Shown: positions 1-10,089 of the stretch, in pieces
How the letters are laid out: the number at the start of each line of letters is the position of its first letter
Position numbering within the stretch: the first letter of the stretch is position 1
Source: Caldalkalibacillus uzonensis
GTDB lineage: Bacteria > Bacillota > Bacilli > Caldalkalibacillales > Caldalkalibacillaceae
NCBI RefSeq assembly: GCF_030814135.1
Contig: NZ_JAUSUQ010000007.1
Span: 1-64,000, forward strand
DNA length: 64,000 nt
Direction: 5' to 3'
Program-made: the position numbers and the translations under genes
Notes under the pieces: model-generated
The model's database searches: none
The model's input: only the letters and a program-made list of their open reading frames with translations
What the model was told of the DNA's origin: nothing

Positions 1-297
1 CTTGGTGAGCCGTTACCTCACCAACCAGCTAATGCGCCGCAGGCCCATCTGTAAGCGATAGCCTTGCGGCCATCCTTTCAATCCCTTCCCATGCGAAAAG
101 AGATCCCATCCGGTATTAGCCCCGGTTTCCCGGAGTTATCCCGGTCTTACAGGCAGGTTGCCTACGTGTTACTCACCCGTCCGCCGCTCGATCCACTTTC
201 GTCCACCCGAAGGCTTCGGAAAGCTTCACGCGCTCGACTTGCATGTATTAGGCGTGCCGCCAGCGTTCGTCCTGAGCCAGGATCAAACTCTCCGACG
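1..297 (-). rRNA. rrs: 16S ribosomal RNA, 5' part only
   Basis: The complement of the universal bacterial 16S 5' primer region (AGAGTTTGATCCTGGCTCAG) lies at about 272-291. The sequence to its left matches the first domain of Bacillales 16S rRNA. The gene runs toward position 1 and continues outside the window. The mature 5' end is placed near 297 by comparison with the usual start a few bases before AGAGTTTG. The position after gyrA matches the rrnO-type operon next to gyrA in B. subtilis. Confidence 0.97.
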
Positions 298-350
298 CAC
301 ACGGACGTGCTAGTGCCGGCGTTGTCGCAGGACGCGACGCTTTTAGCCGG
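291..350 (-). repeat. rRNA leader element, copy A (overlaps 16S 5' end)
   Basis: On the minus strand this 60-base element starts CCGGCTAAAAGCGTCGC and ends GCGTCGGA, exactly where the 16S 5' end begins. It folds as an outer stem CCGGC/GCCGG enclosing an inner hairpin GTCGC-GTCCT-GCGAC. A second copy lies at 434-492. The stems differ between copies but stay paired, which is direct evidence of RNA structure. A role in pre-16S folding or 5' processing is inference. Confidence 0.7.
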
Positions 351-412
351 CCTTCCGCCGTCCATGTAAATGATTAACTTCATCCCCAAAGGAATGAGCC
401 TCGCACGCTTGT

Positions 413-430
413 GCTTTGTTCAGTTTTCAA
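413..430 (-). promoter_or_regulatory. boxA-like antitermination region of the rRNA leader
   Basis: On the minus strand the sequence TTGAAAACTGAACAAAGC lies between the two leader repeat copies. Such TTTGAAAACTGAACA strings are typical of Bacillales pre-16S leaders and spacers and resemble the NusB/NusE boxA context. The boxA assignment is by resemblance only. Confidence 0.4.
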
Positions 431-433
431 GGT

Positions 434-492
434 TCCGACGCGCTGGATGCGCTAGTGCTGACACCGTCACAGGATGTGACGTCTTTAGTCAG
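434..492 (-). repeat. rRNA leader element, copy B
   Basis: This is the upstream copy of the structured leader element (minus strand, starting CTGACTAAAGACGTCAC and ending GCGTCGGA). Outer stem CTGAC/GTCAG and inner hairpin GTCAC-ATCCT-GTGAC correspond position by position to CCGGC/GCCGG and GTCGC-GTCCT-GCGAC in copy A. It begins about 17-20 bases after the predicted P2 transcription start. Confidence 0.7.
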
Positions 493-515
493 TTGTTTTT
501 GAAGCGACGTTACTC

Positions 516-544
516 AATATAACACAGATAAACTTTTGTGTCAA
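516..544 (-). promoter_or_regulatory. rRNA operon promoter P2 (sigma-A)
   Basis: On the minus strand a perfect -35 TTGACA (539-544) and a -10 TATATT (516-521) are separated by exactly 17 bases. The start would be near 508-510, upstream of the structured leader and the 16S gene. Confidence 0.85.
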
Positions 545-598
545 CACTCAATTTTCATTTTCATTAGTTTGAATCCGCCTTTCAAGGCGATGAAAAAT

Positions 599-627
599 AA
601 TATACCATAGCAAATCCCAAAACACAA
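599..627 (-). promoter_or_regulatory. rRNA operon promoter P1 (sigma-A)
   Basis: On the minus strand -35 TTGTGT (622-627) and -10 TATATT (599-604) are separated by 17 bases, about 83 bases upstream of P2. Tandem rRNA promoters are usual in Bacillus. The weaker -35 makes this less certain than P2. Confidence 0.65.
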
Positions 628-862
628 CCCCCTTTTTTATAATTTCTTTGGTTTTACATATTAGGGGATGATAGTCGGAGAAGGGGTTTTTCTGTTGGCT
701 TTCGCATTGGTCATTTCATTACTTTGGACACCAGGGACAGCAGAAGCTGGTTAACCCCGATGGTGCAGAAGGTGATGTAAATTGGGACACATCCCAAACA
801 GCTACAGCGACATCCGCAACAAAAGCATGCGGTGCCGCTGTTTAAAATTTATCGTGGATTGA
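628..862. other. gyrA-rRNA intergenic region, little recognisable content
   Basis: No convincing gene is seen. A small hairpin TTGGGA-CACA-TCCCAA (782-797) lies 65 bases past the gyrA stop, but it is not followed by a T-run on either strand, so it is at best a weak gyrA terminator. The rest could hold upstream elements for the rRNA promoters. Confidence 0.4.
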
Positions 863-3319
863 TCACGATTCATTTTCCTCGTCCAGTTTTTGCTGAGCCT
901 CCTCTGTCACCTGTACCTTGGCCACAGTGGCTACTTCTTCTTCATCCTGCAAGCGGATCAGACGAACGCCACGAGCATACCGGCTAAGCTGTGACACATC
1001 ATTCACATGGATGCGGATGATTAACCCGCTGGAAGTTACTAGCATAAAGTCATCATGGGGAGCAACAGTCTTCAAGCCAACCACTTCGTATTGCTCATCA
1101 GTCACATTAAACGTTTTAATCCCTATACCGCCACGTGTTTGGGCTCGATATTCATCAATCGGGGTGCGCTTACCATATCCTTTTCTGGAGACGATCATCA
1201 CATCGTGATCTTCTTTAACAACATCCATACCAATCACTTCATCATCATCACGCAGGGTGATTCCCTTCACCCCTGTCGCGGCACGTCCCATCACTCTGAC
1301 ATCTTGTTCCGAGAACCGAATAGCCATTCCTTTTTTCGTGCCCATGATGATCTCTTGCTGGCCATCTGTCAGGCGGACAGAGATAAGCTCATCATCATCC
1401 CGTAAGTTGATGGCAAACAGACCGGCGCGGCGCACATGTTCAAAAGCATCAAGTGCGGTCCGCTTGACAATCCCGCAACGGGTAGCAAAAAACAAATAGC
1501 GACTAGGCTGATAATTCTCAACCTGGATCAGCGCCGTGATATATTCATCTTTTTCAATTTGAATCAGGTTAATAATTGGCAACCCGCGGGCTGTCCGCCC
1601 CAATTCCGGAATTTCGTAGGCTTTTAAACGATAAACACGCCCTTTGTTTGTAAACAGTAAGATGAAATCATGAGTGTTAGCTACAAACAGATGTTCAACA
1701 AAATCATCATCTTTGGTCCCCAAACCTGTAATGCCTCGCCCCCCACGTTTTTGACTGCGATAGGTGGTCACAGGCAAACGTTTAATGTACCCCTTATGGG
1801 TAAGGGAAATAACAACTTCTTCTTGGGGAATGAGGTCTTCATCTTCAATGAGATCAACGGCAACAGTAATTTCAGTCCGCCGTTCATCATTGTATTTCTC
1901 CTTGATTTCATTTAATTCTTCTTTGATCACATTTAAAATTTTACGTTCATCAGCTAAGATAGCCTTTAAATCTGCAATTTTAGCCAGCAGCTCTTGGTAT
2001 TCATTTTCAATCTTTTCCCGTTCCAAGCCGGTCAGGCGCTGCAAGCGCATGTCCAAAATCGCTTGAGCCTGTTCTGCCGTCAGGTTGAAATTGCTCATCA
2101 AACCGCTTTTCGCTTCTTCCGTTGTCCGGGATGAACGAATGAGATCAATCACCGCATCAAGATGATCAAGGGCGACGCGCAAACCTTCCAAAATATGGGC
2201 GCGCGCTTCCGCCTTGCGCAGGTCGTACTCGGTACGGCGGCGAATGACTTCTTTTTGATGGTCCAGATAAAACTTTAATACTTGCTTCAGATTCAGCACT
2301 TTAGGTTCGCCGTCGACCAGAGCCAGCATATTGATGCCAAAAGTGGTTTGTAAAGCTGTCTGTTTATACAAGTTATTCAAAACCACATTGGCGTTCACAT
2401 CACGGCGCAATTCAATGACGACACGCATGCCGTTGCGGTCCGATTCATCACGAAGGTCTGTAATGCCGTCAATTTTTTTCTCCCGGACCAGTTCGGCGAT
2501 TTTTTCTATTAATTTTGCTTTATTGACCTGATAAGGCAATTCATCGACAATGATGCGCTGCTTACCTTTATCATCTACTTCAATATTGGTCTTGGCACGT
2601 AAAGTAATCGTGCCCCGGCCAGTGTTATACGCCCTTCTGATCCCTGAGGTTCCTAAGATCTGGGCACCTGTCGGAAAGTCCGGACCGGGAATAAATTCCA
2701 TCAAATCTGCCACTGTGGCATCGGGATGGTCAATGAGATGATGCAAAGCATCGATCACTTCACCCAATTGGTGGGGCGGCACGTTGGTGGCCATGCCCAC
2801 AGCTATGCCAGCGGCACCATTGACCAAAAAGTTGGGAAAGCGTGATGGAAGGACAACAGGTTCTTTCTCCTGACCATCGTAGTTATCTTGATAATCAATC
2901 GTTTCTTTATGGATATCACGTAACAGTTCCGTGGCGATTTTGGCCATTTTGGCTTCCGTGTAACGCATGGCCGCCGCGGCATCCCCATCGATAGACCCAA
3001 AGTTGCCATGGCCGTCAATCAACGGATAGCGGTAGGAAAAGTCTTGAGCCATGCGCACCAGCGTATCATAAACGGCCATATCACCATGGGGGTGATATTT
3101 ACCGATCACTTCACCGACGATTCTGGCTGATTTTTTATAAGGTTTATCCGGTGTCATGCCCAGTTCATTCATGGCAAACAAAATGCGCCGGTGAACGGGC
3201 TTCAAACCGTCGCGTACATCGGGCAAAGCACGGCTGACAATGACGCTCATGGCATAATCCATGAACGAATTGCGCATCTCCTGGCCTATATTAACCTCTT
3301 TAATTCGTTGTTCAGCCAT
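863..3319 (-). CDS. gyrA: DNA gyrase subunit A
   Basis: GyrA is the breakage-reunion subunit of gyrase, which introduces negative supercoils as a GyrA2GyrB2 complex. The 818-residue protein aligns along its length with Bacillus GyrA: the winged-helix/tower domain with catalytic Tyr120 in AAMRYTE, and the C-terminal beta-pinwheel with the GyrA box QKRGGRG. The start chosen (MAEQRIKEV) sits 9 bases after GGAGGT; a start 21 codons upstream has no such site. Met81 occupies the quinolone-resistance position that is Ser in E. coli (Ser83) and B. subtilis ([11 protein letters not shown] here). In B. subtilis it directly follows gyrB; here accessory genes intervene, so it needs its own promoter. Confidence 0.98.
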   Translation of the reverse strand: MAEQRIKEVNIGQEMRNSFMDYAMSVIVSRALPDVRDGLKPVHRRILFAMNELGMTPDKPYKKSARIVGEVIGKYHPHGDMAVYDTLVRMAQDFSYRYPLIDGHGNFGSIDGDAAAAMRYTEAKMAKIATELLRDIHKETIDYQDNYDGQEKEPVVLPSRFPNFLVNGAAGIAVGMATNVPPHQLGEVIDALHHLIDHPDATVADLMEFIPGPDFPTGAQILGTSGIRRAYNTGRGTITLRAKTNIEVDDKGKQRIIVDELPYQVNKAKLIEKIAELVREKKIDGITDLRDESDRNGMRVVIELRRDVNANVVLNNLYKQTALQTTFGINMLALVDGEPKVLNLKQVLKFYLDHQKEVIRRRTEYDLRKAEARAHILEGLRVALDHLDAVIDLIRSSRTTEEAKSGLMSNFNLTAEQAQAILDMRLQRLTGLEREKIENEYQELLAKIADLKAILADERKILNVIKEELNEIKEKYNDERRTEITVAVDLIEDEDLIPQEEVVISLTHKGYIKRLPVTTYRSQKRGGRGITGLGTKDDDFVEHLFVANTHDFILLFTNKGRVYRLKAYEIPELGRTARGLPIINLIQIEKDEYITALIQVENYQPSRYLFFATRCGIVKRTALDAFEHVRRAGLFAINLRDDDELISVRLTDGQQEIIMGTKKGMAIRFSEQDVRVMGRAATGVKGITLRDDDEVIGMDVVKEDHDVMIVSRKGYGKRTPIDEYRAQTRGGIGIKTFNVTDEQYEVVGLKTVAPHDDFMLVTSSGLIIRIHVNDVSQLSRYARGVRLIRLQDEEEVATVAKVQVTEEAQQKLDEENES

Positions 3320-3424
3320 TAACTGCATACCTCCGTTTACCGGGATCCTTCTAGATCCAAGCCTCAATTCTAGTTTTGCCATATTTTAATAAAGCTAAAT
3401 CTATGGACATGAACGAGACGCTTG

Positions 3425-4105
3425 CTAAGGTCGCTTTAACAGACGAGAAATCACCAGCAGCATCAACAAGGTGGTACCACTTAACACGACAGCCATCAGG
3501 TGGGCATCAGTCATCCGGTTGGCTTGTACTGCATCATAGATGGCGATGGCCAGTGTTTGCGTTTGGCCGGGAATGTTACCAGCTACCATCAGAGTGGCTC
3601 CAAATTCCCCCATTGCTCTGGCAAAACCAAGCACCAATCCGGCTAAAATCCCTCTGTAGCTGAGAGGCAACATGATGTACACAAATAATTGCCATCTGTT
3701 GGCTCCATCCAGCTGGGCTGCCTTTAAAATTTCAGTTTCTATTCCTTCAAATGCCGTTTGAACGGGCCGGATGATTAAAGGCAATGAGGCAATAGCAGCA
3801 GCAATGACAGCCGCTTTCCAGGTGAAAACAATGGGTGAGCCTGTCCATTGTTCTATTGCGCGCCCCACTATGCCTTCCCGGCCGATCAGCAGCAACAGGT
3901 AATAACCCACGACCGTTGGCGGCAGGACAAGGGGAATGGTGGTCAACAAGGACAGCACTTGGGTCCAGCGGTTCTGCCACTGAGTAAACATCCAGGCACA
4001 CATCAAACCAAAAAGCAACCCAAGCAGCGTAGCTATTGTCGCAACTTTTAACGACAAATAAAGCGGAAAAAAAATGGTCGTCATCATAGCTCCTAACTGT
4101 GACAT
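3425..4105 (-). CDS. modB: Molybdate ABC transporter permease, orphaned
   Basis: This 226-residue membrane protein has the ModB/CysT permease features: about five or six hydrophobic helices and the EAA loop (EILKAAQLDGANRWQLF, then LPLSYRGILAGLVLGFARAMGEFGAT), which docks on the ATPase. It normally works with binding protein ModA and ATPase ModC. Its start overlaps the stop of a modA remnant (TAATG), the usual operon junction. No modC follows: gyrA begins about 100 bases downstream. Full length and intact by eye, but unlikely to transport molybdate alone unless a distant ATPase serves it. Confidence 0.88.
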   Translation of the reverse strand: MSQLGAMMTTIFFPLYLSLKVATIATLLGLLFGLMCAWMFTQWQNRWTQVLSLLTTIPLVLPPTVVGYYLLLLIGREGIVGRAIEQWTGSPIVFTWKAAVIAAAIASLPLIIRPVQTAFEGIETEILKAAQLDGANRWQLFVYIMLPLSYRGILAGLVLGFARAMGEFGATLMVAGNIPGQTQTLAIAIYDAVQANRMTDAHLMAVVLSGTTLLMLLVISRLLKRP

Positions 4106-4218
4106 TATGGTGATTGGACTCCATATTCTCTGAGAATCTCTTGCCCCTTGACGGACAAGATAAAGTCACTAAACTGCCGGGCCTCCTCTTTCTGTTTACT
4201 TTCCCATGAAGACAAGTC
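4105..4218 (-). pseudogene. modA: modA remnant (C-terminal 37 codons)
   Basis: In the minus-strand frame ending at TAA (4105-4107) the translation runs DLSSWESKQKEEARQFSD then FILSVKGQEILREYGVQSP. This matches the C-terminal helix of periplasmic molybdate-binding proteins (the FxxFLLSxxGQxILxxYGF region). An in-frame stop lies just upstream and no start, lipoprotein signal or ligand-binding lobes remain. It overlaps the modB start by one base, so it is the tail of the original modA of this operon. Confidence 0.8.
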
Positions 4219-4304
4219 GTTTTTTTATGGCATGAAGTCTCAATATTCTTATTGTACCACAACATGGCTTAGATGGGGGATTGATTGGACTGGTCCTTAC
4301 TTGA

Positions 4305-5447
4305 TTACCGTTGGCCGTAAACATAACGGGTGATTTTTGGTGCAAATTGGAATAGGACAATGCCGATCAAAGCGGAAAACAAAATAAACAGACCGCTGAA
4401 CAGGACAAAGGGTCCGGAAGCCAAGCTGGCAATGATCACTGAAAATTCACCCCGTTGGGTAAAGGAAAAACCAGCCCGCAAAGCCACTTTTTTGGACAAG
4501 CCATACCAGCGCCCACCAATCACGCAAACGAGAATTTTAGCGATAATCGACCAGGCTAACAAGATGAGCAACAATCCCAGATAGGGAATCTTTTCACCCA
4601 AAGCAATGGTTGTGCCGAAATAAACAAAGAACAAAGGGAGAAAAAGATCACGTACAGGCAAGATCAACGGTTCCAAAACCTCTGTGCGTCTGGCTTCAGC
4701 CAGCATAATGCCAGCCAAAAATGCCCCCAATACCTCTGATAATTCCATATATAAAGCCAATCCGCCGTAACTGAGGGCGATGCCGACCAAGAATAAGATA
4801 AACAGATCTTGGTTAACATAACGTTCAAAAAAGGGACCCAGCTTGGCAAATAACAAGCGGCCCAATACAATGGCACCTGCCATCAGCAAGATGACTTTGA
4901 TCAGTATCCAAATAAAATCCAGGCCCGTCAGCCCATTCCCTGCTGTTAAAGCAACCAATAGCGTCACCACAATCGGTGCGACAATATCTTCAAAGATCAG
5001 AACGGCCAGCATAAATTCCGATTCCGGGTTGGCCATCCGCTTGGAACTTTCCAACAATTTGACGGTGATGGATGAGCTTGTCGCATAAACCACGCCACCA
5101 ATCATAAACGCGGTGACCCAATCCAAGCCAAACAGGTAAGCAATGCCCATCGTCACACCTAAACTGAGTACCACATCCAGCATTCCTGCCGGCAACACCC
5201 TTTTAGCAATGTCGGCCAGACGTTTGATGGGAAACTCCAGCCCCAGCAGAAAGAACAATAATATAATCCCGACTTCCCCAGCAATATGTAACAATTTATG
5301 ATCGGACAAGATTCCCCCCAACACAACTCCTACCAAGATAAACACAACGACCCCGGGGATCCTGATTTTCAGGCCAATATACCCCGCTAAAAAAAGTAAC
5401 AGCAGGATGAGACCCGCCCCCAACAGCACAGGGAATTGCCCTTCCAC
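4305..5447 (-). CDS. khtU: K+(NH4+)/H+ antiporter membrane subunit (KhtU/AmhT type, CPA2)
   Basis: The 380-residue integral membrane protein has the Na_H_exchanger fold of CPA2 antiporters: about 12 hydrophobic segments with the GLEFPIKRL and GAFLAGIMLAE signatures. It lacks a C-terminal RCK domain; that function is supplied by the separate gene just upstream. This pairing is the KhtTU system of B. subtilis (K+/H+ efflux) and AmhMT of alkaliphilic Bacillus (K+/NH4+ efflux). The two genes are 3 bases apart. A role in potassium efflux and cytoplasmic pH control is inferred from the family. Confidence 0.87.
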   Translation of the reverse strand: MEGQFPVLLGAGLILLLLFLAGYIGLKIRIPGVVVFILVGVVLGGILSDHKLLHIAGEVGIILLFFLLGLEFPIKRLADIAKRVLPAGMLDVVLSLGVTMGIAYLFGLDWVTAFMIGGVVYATSSSITVKLLESSKRMANPESEFMLAVLIFEDIVAPIVVTLLVALTAGNGLTGLDFIWILIKVILLMAGAIVLGRLLFAKLGPFFERYVNQDLFILFLVGIALSYGGLALYMELSEVLGAFLAGIMLAEARRTEVLEPLILPVRDLFLPLFFVYFGTTIALGEKIPYLGLLLILLAWSIIAKILVCVIGGRWYGLSKKVALRAGFSFTQRGEFSVIIASLASGPFVLFSGLFILFSALIGIVLFQFAPKITRYVYGQR

Positions 5448-5450
5448 CGA

Positions 5451-5942
5451 TTATACCTCCTCCCCGCGGCATAAAGCCTTAAAGGAACTGATCTGATCAC
5501 TCTTTCCTGCCGCCATCAGGGTGTCTCCGGGTTTTAATACTTCATCAACTTCCGGACTGACAATGACCTCATCCCCCCGTACAATGGCCATAATCGATGC
5601 ACCTGTTTTGGTTCTAATCCGGGCCTCTTTGATGGTTTGATTGGCCACCGGAGATTGGGGCGCCAGTTCTACCCATTCCATCACCAGCTTATTTTTAAAC
5701 ATTTTCATCGTATCCGCATCAATAGGCTGATAGGTAGCACCCAAAAACTGGGCCCCCAGTTCCCGTGTCTCATTCGCTGTCAATTCAAGACTGTAATCAG
5801 CCTCATCTCCGTCAGGATCCTCAAAAAAATACAGTTCCCGTTTACCGGAATGATGAATAATCAGCACCAGCATCTTACCTTCAGCTGTCAGAAACGAAAG
5901 CTTCTTCCCGATTCCGGGCAAATCAGCCATTTTTACCTGCAT
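5451..5942 (-). CDS. khtT: Regulatory TrkA-C (RCK_C) subunit of the antiporter (KhtT/AmhM type)
   Basis: This soluble 163-residue protein starts with MQVKMADLPGIGKK, matching the DLPGIGKKF start of KhtT, and ends in a TrkA-C domain (roughly residues 75-160, with VIVSPEVDEVLKPGDTLMAAG). The start at 5942 lies 9 bases after GGAGG; an upstream ATG overlaps that site. KhtT gates KhtU and in B. subtilis binds c-di-AMP through its RCK_C domain. The c-di-AMP phosphodiesterase gene gdpP lies in the same window, so the nucleotide may tune this antiporter here too (inference). Confidence 0.85.
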   Translation of the reverse strand: MQVKMADLPGIGKKLSFLTAEGKMLVLIIHHSGKRELYFFEDPDGDEADYSLELTANETRELGAQFLGATYQPIDADTMKMFKNKLVMEWVELAPQSPVANQTIKEARIRTKTGASIMAIVRGDEVIVSPEVDEVLKPGDTLMAAGKSDQISSFKALCRGEEV

Positions 5943-6035
5943 ACGCCTCATCCTCCACATCGCTGTTTATATGTCGATCTTATCATTTGCCACCTGTTGA
6001 GGCAAAAGGCTTTGGCCTTTTTGGTCTTGAATCAT

Positions 6036-6076
6036 TTAAAAAAGTGCAGCTTCCCATGGAGGTGAAAACTGCACTT
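6036..6076 (-). terminator. Intrinsic terminator after mgtE
   Basis: On the minus strand an AAGTGCAG/CTGCACTT stem (6042-6049 with 6069-6076) is followed by a T-run. It lies 68 bases past the mgtE stop. A second small hairpin, AAAAGGC-TTTG-GCCTTTTT (6004-6021), follows and may assist. Confidence 0.7.
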
Positions 6077-6143
6077 TACCGTTACGATGAACATCTTGTC
6101 AGCATTGATATTCACAAAAATAACAAATGGCGTACATTCCTCA

Positions 6144-7508
6144 CTATAAATACTGCAGCAACGCTGTGGCAATGGAGAAGTAAATTAACAGCGCGATGAT
6201 ATCGTTCAGGGTAGTAATGAACGGGCCGGAAGCAACGGCCGGGTCAATGCGCAATTTGTTAATGATCAAGGGAATAATGGCTCCGATAACAGTAGCAACA
6301 CTTAAGGCAGCCAACAGGGAAGACGCTACAATCACCCCTAAGACCAAATCGCCGTCATAAATGACAGGGACTGTTAAAACCAACACCAGGGAACAGATGA
6401 GTCCCAGCATGACACCAGTGCCCAGCTCCCGTTTTAACAATTTGCCCACGCCAACCCGGTCAAGGGTCCCCAAGGCCAGACTGCGCACAACAACTGCTAA
6501 AGTTTGAGTACCAGTATTCCCAGCAGAGCCCATTATTAAGGGAATAAACACAGCAAGCCGTGCCACAGCCTCTAGTGTCTCTTCAAATTGACCTATCACC
6601 CCGGCTGAAATCAGACCCAGAAAAGCCAGCATTAAGATCCAGGGTGCCCGCTTCTTGGCTGCATCGAACGAGGACAGTTGCAGATCTACCGCCCCTCTTG
6701 CTGCCGAGATCTCCCCTATATCTTCAGTCACCTCTTCTTCCACAACATCCATGACGTCATCCACGGTGACAATGCCGACCAGCTTGCCCTGCTTGCTGAT
6801 GACCGGAACCGCTAAAAAGTCATATTTTTTAATCACGTCGGCCACTTCTTCCTGGTCATCCAGAACCGACACGGAGACGACACGGGTACTCATGATTTCC
6901 TCTACCAGCTGGTCATCCCGGGCCACAATCAAATCGCGCAAGGACACAACACCGACCAGTTTGCGCTGTTCATTTACCACATACAAGTAATAGATCGTTT
7001 CTGCATCAGGCGCCTGTTCTTTTAAGCGCTGGAGGACATGACTTACTTTATCCTTGGTAGCCAGGGCAATAAATTCCGTAGTCATAATCGCCCCGGCTGT
7101 TTCATCCGGATAAGCAAGCAGGTTTTTAATGTCCTGGGCATCTTTTTGCCCCATGTTGTTCAGGTACGTTTCAGCCATAATGTCAGGCAGTTCGCCTAAA
7201 AAATCAGCCAAATCATCGGCCGACATACTGTTAAACATAGCAATAGCAAAAGTTTGGTCCAGCTCCGTAATGTATTCTTTTTGCTGCTCCAGCTCAAGAC
7301 CTTGGAAAATATCGGCAAATTCAGCTGGAGATAAACATTCGTACACACGCTGCCGCTGGCTTTGATCAAATGAAACAAATAATTCGACTTGGTCAGTCGG
7401 ATGGAGTTCCAAAAACAGGTTGCGGAACGCCTTTATATTTTCTGCTTTTAAAGCGTTGATTACAGAACGGGTGTATTCTTCTTTATTTTTTTCATCCAGT
7501 TTAACCAT
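6144..7508 (-). CDS. mgtE: Magnesium transporter MgtE
   Basis: MgtE is a dimeric Mg2+ channel gated by cytoplasmic magnesium. The 454-residue protein has the expected order: N-terminal superhelical MgtE_N domain (about 20-125), tandem CBS domains (about 130-250; EIMSTRVVSVS, GIVTVDDVMDVVEEE), then five transmembrane helices beginning near APWILMLAFLGL. The pore signature PLIMGSAGNTGTQT is intact. AAGGAGG lies 8 bases before the ATG. An M-box riboswitch and terminator lie upstream, as in B. subtilis mgtE (ykoK), so expression should fall when magnesium is plentiful. Confidence 0.96.
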   Translation of the reverse strand: MVKLDEKNKEEYTRSVINALKAENIKAFRNLFLELHPTDQVELFVSFDQSQRQRVYECLSPAEFADIFQGLELEQQKEYITELDQTFAIAMFNSMSADDLADFLGELPDIMAETYLNNMGQKDAQDIKNLLAYPDETAGAIMTTEFIALATKDKVSHVLQRLKEQAPDAETIYYLYVVNEQRKLVGVVSLRDLIVARDDQLVEEIMSTRVVSVSVLDDQEEVADVIKKYDFLAVPVISKQGKLVGIVTVDDVMDVVEEEVTEDIGEISAARGAVDLQLSSFDAAKKRAPWILMLAFLGLISAGVIGQFEETLEAVARLAVFIPLIMGSAGNTGTQTLAVVVRSLALGTLDRVGVGKLLKRELGTGVMLGLICSLVLVLTVPVIYDGDLVLGVIVASSLLAALSVATVIGAIIPLIINKLRIDPAVASGPFITTLNDIIALLIYFSIATALLQYL

Positions 7509-7525
7509 TGAGACAACCTCCTTGT

Positions 7526-7675
7526 TCAGGAGTCCATCTCACCGCAAGACGTGATGAAAATGGACTGCCTGGTTTTAGAGTGAACCAAGGTATGCCTGAA
7601 TATGACAAAAGGAGTACACTTTGAACCATAAAAAGTCTTACACCTGTAACTCCTCGAATCGCTATCCATTTTCAT
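7526..7675 (-). CDS. Possible 49-codon leader ORF between M-box and mgtE
   Basis: An ATG preceded by AAAGGGG opens a 49-residue frame (starting MKMDSDSRSYRC) that ends in TGA just before the mgtE ribosome-binding site. No family is recognised; four Cys and many Arg/Lys give no membrane or domain signature. Its first and last codons fall in the two arms of a 14-bp inverted repeat, so the open frame may be incidental to an RNA structure. A leader peptide coupled to mgtE translation is the alternative. Confidence 0.25.
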   Translation of the reverse strand: MKMDSDSRSYRCKTFYGSKCTPFVIFRHTLVHSKTRQSIFITSCGEMDS

Positions 7676-7678
7676 CAC
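7551..7678 (-). repeat. 14-bp perfect inverted repeat enclosing a structured spacer
   Basis: GTGATGAAAATGGA and its exact complement TCCATTTTCATCAC (7665-7678 and 7551-7564) enclose 100 bases. Inside, AGGAGT/ACTCCT, TTACA-GG-TGTAA and CCTTGGTT/AACCAGG can also pair, giving a branched fold immediately upstream of mgtE and downstream of the M-box terminator. No target duplication, terminal-repeat family or transposase is visible. Confidence 0.6.
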
Positions 7679-7693
7679 CCCTTTCAGACCACA

Positions 7694-7724
7694 CTAAAAA
7701 GCACCTTCAACGAATGAAGGTGCT
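7694..7724 (-). terminator. M-box expression-platform terminator
   Basis: On the minus strand AGCACCTTCA-TTCGT-TGAAGGTGCT is followed directly by TTTTT. It lies about 75 bases after the aptamer and before mgtE, so it is the off-state terminator of the magnesium riboswitch. Confidence 0.9.
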
Positions 7725-7799
7725 ATCAATTGCAAATAAGGCAAGTTGAAGCAGGAGATTTAAGCAAAGTAAGATTTATCGCTTAAATCCCTGGTCCCT

Positions 7800-7952
7800 T
7801 CATTCGTTGAGCTTTGGCACTGTACGGCATAGGAGCCGGGCTCCAGCTACATTAGAAACGACCTTATGTCGATCGTTCCTGTTGACCCATTGGCGTCTTT
7901 GGACATTTCTGGGCAGTAGCGTGTCTCCGTACAGGAGCCTCACCTAACGAAG
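7800..7952 (-). ncRNA. M-box magnesium riboswitch (ykoK leader)
   Basis: The minus strand carries the conserved M-box core almost without change. It starts CTTCGTTAGGTGAGGCTCCT, continues through ACGGAGACACGCTACTGCC and ATGTCCAAAGACGCCAATGG, and ends in CCGTACAGTGCCAAAGCTC. The class binds several Mg2+ ions and then favours a terminator, which is present at 7694-7724. It precedes mgtE, its canonical target. The region between aptamer and terminator includes a stem GATTTAAGCG/CGCTTAAATC-like pairing that may form the antiterminator. Confidence 0.96.
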
Positions 7953-7974
7953 GCGTATGCTGCTGTCTTTAGAT

Positions 7975-8003
7975 ACCATACATGAATTAACAGGCCGTGT
8001 CAA
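7975..8003 (-). promoter_or_regulatory. Promoter for the M-box/mgtE transcript
   Basis: On the minus strand -35 TTGACA (7998-8003) and -10 TATGGT (7975-7980) are 17 bases apart. The start would lie about 15-20 bases before the first conserved M-box base. Confidence 0.75.
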
Positions 8004-8092
8004 TGGGTTTGTTAAGGCTGCCCTTTCTGCTGGTCATGAATCTCATCACACTTTCCATACAGCACTCTTTGGTTAACTTGAAGGAAAGATCA

Positions 8093-9948
<1,856 letters not shown>

Positions 9949-9950
9949 TT

Positions 9951-10038
9951 AGCCCTCTCAAAAAGGCACGACAAATATAACCTCTCCCCTAACCCTGTTA
10001 GCAAAAAATAAAAGCCCTCTCAAAAAGGCAGAGCAAAC
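9951..10038 (-). repeat. Tandem 18-base repeat in the riboswitch leader
   Basis: The string agccctctcaaaaaggca occurs at 10013-10030 and, with its last base intact, again at 9951-9968, 62 bases apart. The copy at 10013 forms a weak GCTCT/AGAGGGC hairpin followed by TTTTATTTTTT on the minus strand and may be an extra terminator; the second copy has lost the T-run. It looks like a duplicated terminator segment between aptamer and final terminator. Confidence 0.6.
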
Positions 10039-10089
10039 AAAGTGTACAGGATCTGGGACAGGTATCAGGTGTACCCTTGTGATGCGTTT

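Noticed and set aside
628-862. Small gene between gyrA and the rRNA promoters
   Set aside because: No frame with a start, ribosome-binding site and plausible composition was found on either strand.
3747-4265. Open frame of 172 codons overlapping modB
   Set aside because: It is the +1 shadow of modB and contains no recognisable domain; the ModB frame has clear family motifs.
9951-10038. Possible CRISPR or tandem array
   Set aside because: Only two copies, one spacer-like gap, in a riboswitch leader; better explained as a duplicated terminator segment.
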